From: Methanosarcina sp.
GTDB lineage: Archaea; Halobacteriota; Methanosarcinia; Methanosarcinales; Methanosarcinaceae
Length of the DNA: 6,606 nt
NCBI GenBank assembly: GCA_013331265.1
Contig: DUGS01000061.1
Coordinates: forward strand, 6,428 to 13,033
Direction: 5' to 3'
The position numbers and the translations under genes were made by a program. Numbering within the stretch: position 1 is the first letter of the stretch; the number at the start of each line of letters is the position of its first letter. Below the pieces are notes generated by a model that saw nothing but the letters and a program-made list of their open reading frames with translations, made no database searches and was not told where the DNA came from. Of the stretch, positions 5,097 to 6,606 are shown piece after piece.

Positions 5097-6422
5097 TTAA
5101 GCTTCCTCCATATCTTCTTCTGGCTCTCTATTTCTTTTGAATATCATCAGTGCAGCAAGGAATAATGTCCCGGCTCCACATATACCAGGTGCTGGTGCCT
5201 GATAATTCCGGCCTTCTCTGTCATCTTCATCAGGGAGTTTTTCTTTTTCAGAAGAAATGGCTGCTTCAGACTTTTCTTTAGCGGCAGGTTCTGGGGTAAG
5301 GATTTCTTTTGAGTCCGCGGCCTGATTTTTCGGACCGTATGCAAATTGGGAACTCCGGCCTGTTATTGCAAACGGAGAAAATCCCGGAGTTTCCGATTCA
5401 AAGAATATATATTCAGAGTCTTCTCCTGTTTTTACGGTGGGCAGCGGGTTCCATGCATTTAAGTGGTATCTGTTCAGTTTTATGGTTGATTCTTGAATCC
5501 GGTTTTCTTCCAGCCAGATTTTGCTTACTTTAAAATTGATTACCGGGTTTCCTATGTTCTCTTCAGTTGAATAACCGTTCTTTCCTACCCATATATTCAG
5601 GTTTTTATACACTATTCCCTCAGGCTCATCTGAAACCAGGCATGAGGTATTATCCAGGACTTCAATGCTTGTTGTTATAAAACCTGCATTCTTAAGGGCA
5701 GTATAATTTACATACGTAACAGGATTTTCTATATCTTTAAATTGATAAGAGATTGTGGTATCTTTGCTTACAAATACCTTTGATATTTCCTTTAATTTGA
5801 TATTTTCATAACTTTCCCCGTTGGCGATACCTCCTCCCCCGCCACCGGATACTTCTTCAGTTGAGGTTTTAGAGCCGCTGTCTATCTGGTCAGTATTTTC
5901 TGTATCTCCTAAATATACACTGCCGCCTTTAACTGTTATAGGTATTGCATTCCCGGTTGAATTGCTTACGATAACGTTTGAAAGGTGCAGTTCGCATGCG
6001 CCTGACCTTCCGGTTGATACGAGGTTGATCGTTGCAAGAGTTCCGGGTCTGGTTGCAGCGTCCTTTCCAAGGATAAGGCTGTAAACCCCAGTAACAGTGC
6101 CCTTTACGTTGTCAATGCTGCCAGCATTGAATATGGTAGCTGCGCCTGTCTGGCTTAATACATTTTTTTCCTGTACATCTTTGACATTTGCCAGAGTGCT
6201 ATTGAAAATAAAGTCGAACTGAGCTCCGGATATGGGCGTGTCCGGCTCAATATATATATCGACTGAAAAACTCTGGTTTTCTTCGACAGACTGTTTTTGC
6301 GGCGATATACTTACTACGGTTTCTGAGGAGGCAATACCTGTAAACAACGTACTAAAAAAAATAATTGTTGTAAATATAATTATAAAGTGTAACCTCTTAT
6401 CATGCCGATTTATACTTCTCAC
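5097..6422 (-). CDS. Secreted cohesin-domain / PGF-pre-PGF surface protein with C-terminal anchor
   Basis: A 441-aa cell-surface protein. It has a basic N-terminus and hydrophobic signal peptide (about 12-31, probable cleavage near ASSE at 31-34). A cohesin-like beta-sandwich domain follows (about 36-172: VVSISPQKQSVEENQSFSVD, then GAQFDFIFNSTL, ending GGSVYL). After a Gly6 linker (193-198) comes a PGF-pre-PGF domain (about 205-355), recognised from NLNIWVGKNGY, STIKLNRYHLNAWNPL and the closing TPGFSPFAITG. A charged Ala/Glu/Lys linker (365-408) leads to a C-terminal anchor: APAPGICGAG, a short membrane segment (413-428), KRNR, then a ten-residue, mostly acidic tail. This resembles an archaeosortase PGF-CTERM signal, but Ile replaces Phe. 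Five N-glycosylation sequons (N49, N74, N154, N239, N258) fit an exported glycoprotein. The start is GTG at 6422; an in-frame stop lies a few codons upstream, and the ribosome site (GAGAG, 3 nt away) is weak. Cohesins bind dockerins in bacterial cellulosomes; the archaeal partner is unknown. Confidence 0.85.
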   Translation of the reverse strand: MRSINRHDKRLHFIIIFTTIIFFSTLFTGIASSETVVSISPQKQSVEENQSFSVDIYIEPDTPISGAQFDFIFNSTLANVKDVQEKNVLSQTGAATIFNAGSIDNVKGTVTGVYSLILGKDAATRPGTLATINLVSTGRSGACELHLSNVIVSNSTGNAIPITVKGGSVYLGDTENTDQIDSGSKTSTEEVSGGGGGGIANGESYENIKLKEISKVFVSKDTTISYQFKDIENPVTYVNYTALKNAGFITTSIEVLDNTSCLVSDEPEGIVYKNLNIWVGKNGYSTEENIGNPVINFKVSKIWLEENRIQESTIKLNRYHLNAWNPLPTVKTGEDSEYIFFESETPGFSPFAITGRSSQFAYGPKNQAADSKEILTPEPAAKEKSEAAISSEKEKLPDEDDREGRNYQAPAPGICGAGTLFLAALMIFKRNREPEEDMEEA

Positions 6423-6468
6423 CTTCTCTCTACACTGCGATTAACAAAAAAGCTAATGACTGGGTAGT

Positions 6469-6480
6469 CTATATATTTTT
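6469..6480 (-). promoter_or_regulatory. Candidate TATA box of the surface-protein gene
   Basis: On the minus strand this reads AAAAATATATAG, the strongest TATA match upstream of the GTG start. Transcription would begin near 6448, leaving a leader of about 25 nt. The A-rich bases before TATA could stand in for a BRE. Confidence 0.5.
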
Positions 6481-6606
6481 ACTATGTAATAATTCTATCT
6501 CCTGCTCAAATATCATAAGTTCAGGTTTGGTGAAATGAACTTTTTAATTTCTGAAAAATAGCTAAATAATCCGTACCGAGAAAAGAACACATGCAGGATA
6601 AGAACA
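6481..6606. other. Right-edge spacer, possible start of a further gene
   Basis: This AT-rich end piece has no complete gene. An ATG at 6591 opens a plus-strand frame (MQDKN) that runs off the window, with only a weak GAG about 10 nt upstream and a TTTTTAATTT TATA-like stretch at 6541-6550. It may be the start of the next gene, but the evidence is thin. Confidence 0.25.

Noticed and set aside
5821..6084. 87-codon plus-strand open frame starting MAIPPPPPPDTSSVE
   Set aside because: The proline run is the antisense of the Gly6 linker in the surface-protein gene, which has clear domains; this frame is a shadow.
6535..6561. Eight-codon frame after GGTG near the right edge (MNFLISEK)
   Set aside because: Too short, and the GGTG is only 2 nt from the ATG; no support as a gene.

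Overview
The window looks like chromosomal DNA of a methanogenic archaeon, most likely Methanosarcina; the species cannot be settled from the sequence alone. The reasons are the gene content (an iorA-iorB operon, an archaeal-type GPT sugar-phosphate transferase, and a secreted cohesin / PGF-pre-PGF protein), Shine-Dalgarno sites of the GGAGGTGA type, archaeal BRE/TATA-like promoters, oligo-T terminators, and long AT-rich spacers carrying short tandem repeats. I see no rRNA, tRNA, insertion sequence, CRISPR array or phage gene.

Layout. Positions 1-688 are mostly non-coding. They hold three short tandem-repeat clusters, a well-supported 47-codon gene on the minus strand (91-234), a good candidate iorA promoter (500-514) and a 7-bp inverted repeat between that promoter and iorA. 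Positions 689-3090 are the iorA-iorB operon for the two-subunit indolepyruvate:ferredoxin oxidoreductase, with a 4-nt ATGA overlap. A T-rich convergent terminator zone (3091-3188) separates it from a minus-strand VanZ-like membrane protein (3189-3704). The 369-bp divergent spacer 3705-4073 contains a 16-bp tandem repeat (about four copies) and the likely promoter of a GPT/MraY-type transferase resembling AglH/ALG7 (4074-5051). A 45-bp convergent gap follows. Then comes a minus-strand secreted, membrane-anchored protein (5097-6422) made of signal peptide, cohesin domain, Gly-rich linker, PGF-pre-PGF domain, acidic linker and C-terminal anchor. Its promoter is probably at 6469-6480.

How the genes fit together. 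IorA and IorB together convert aryl-pyruvates and CoA to aryl-acetyl-CoA, CO2 and reduced ferredoxin, or run the reverse reaction to make aromatic amino acids from aryl acids. The right half is envelope-related: a transferase that probably starts lipid-linked glycan assembly, a VanZ-like membrane protein, and a surface protein with five N-glycosylation sequons that could receive such glycans. That link is inferred from proximity; the three genes are not an operon.

Nothing here is clearly a new multi-gene system. The best leads are the surface protein with its variant PGI sorting signal and acidic tail, the 47-aa small protein gene, and the iteron-like repeats between vanZ and the transferase gene.
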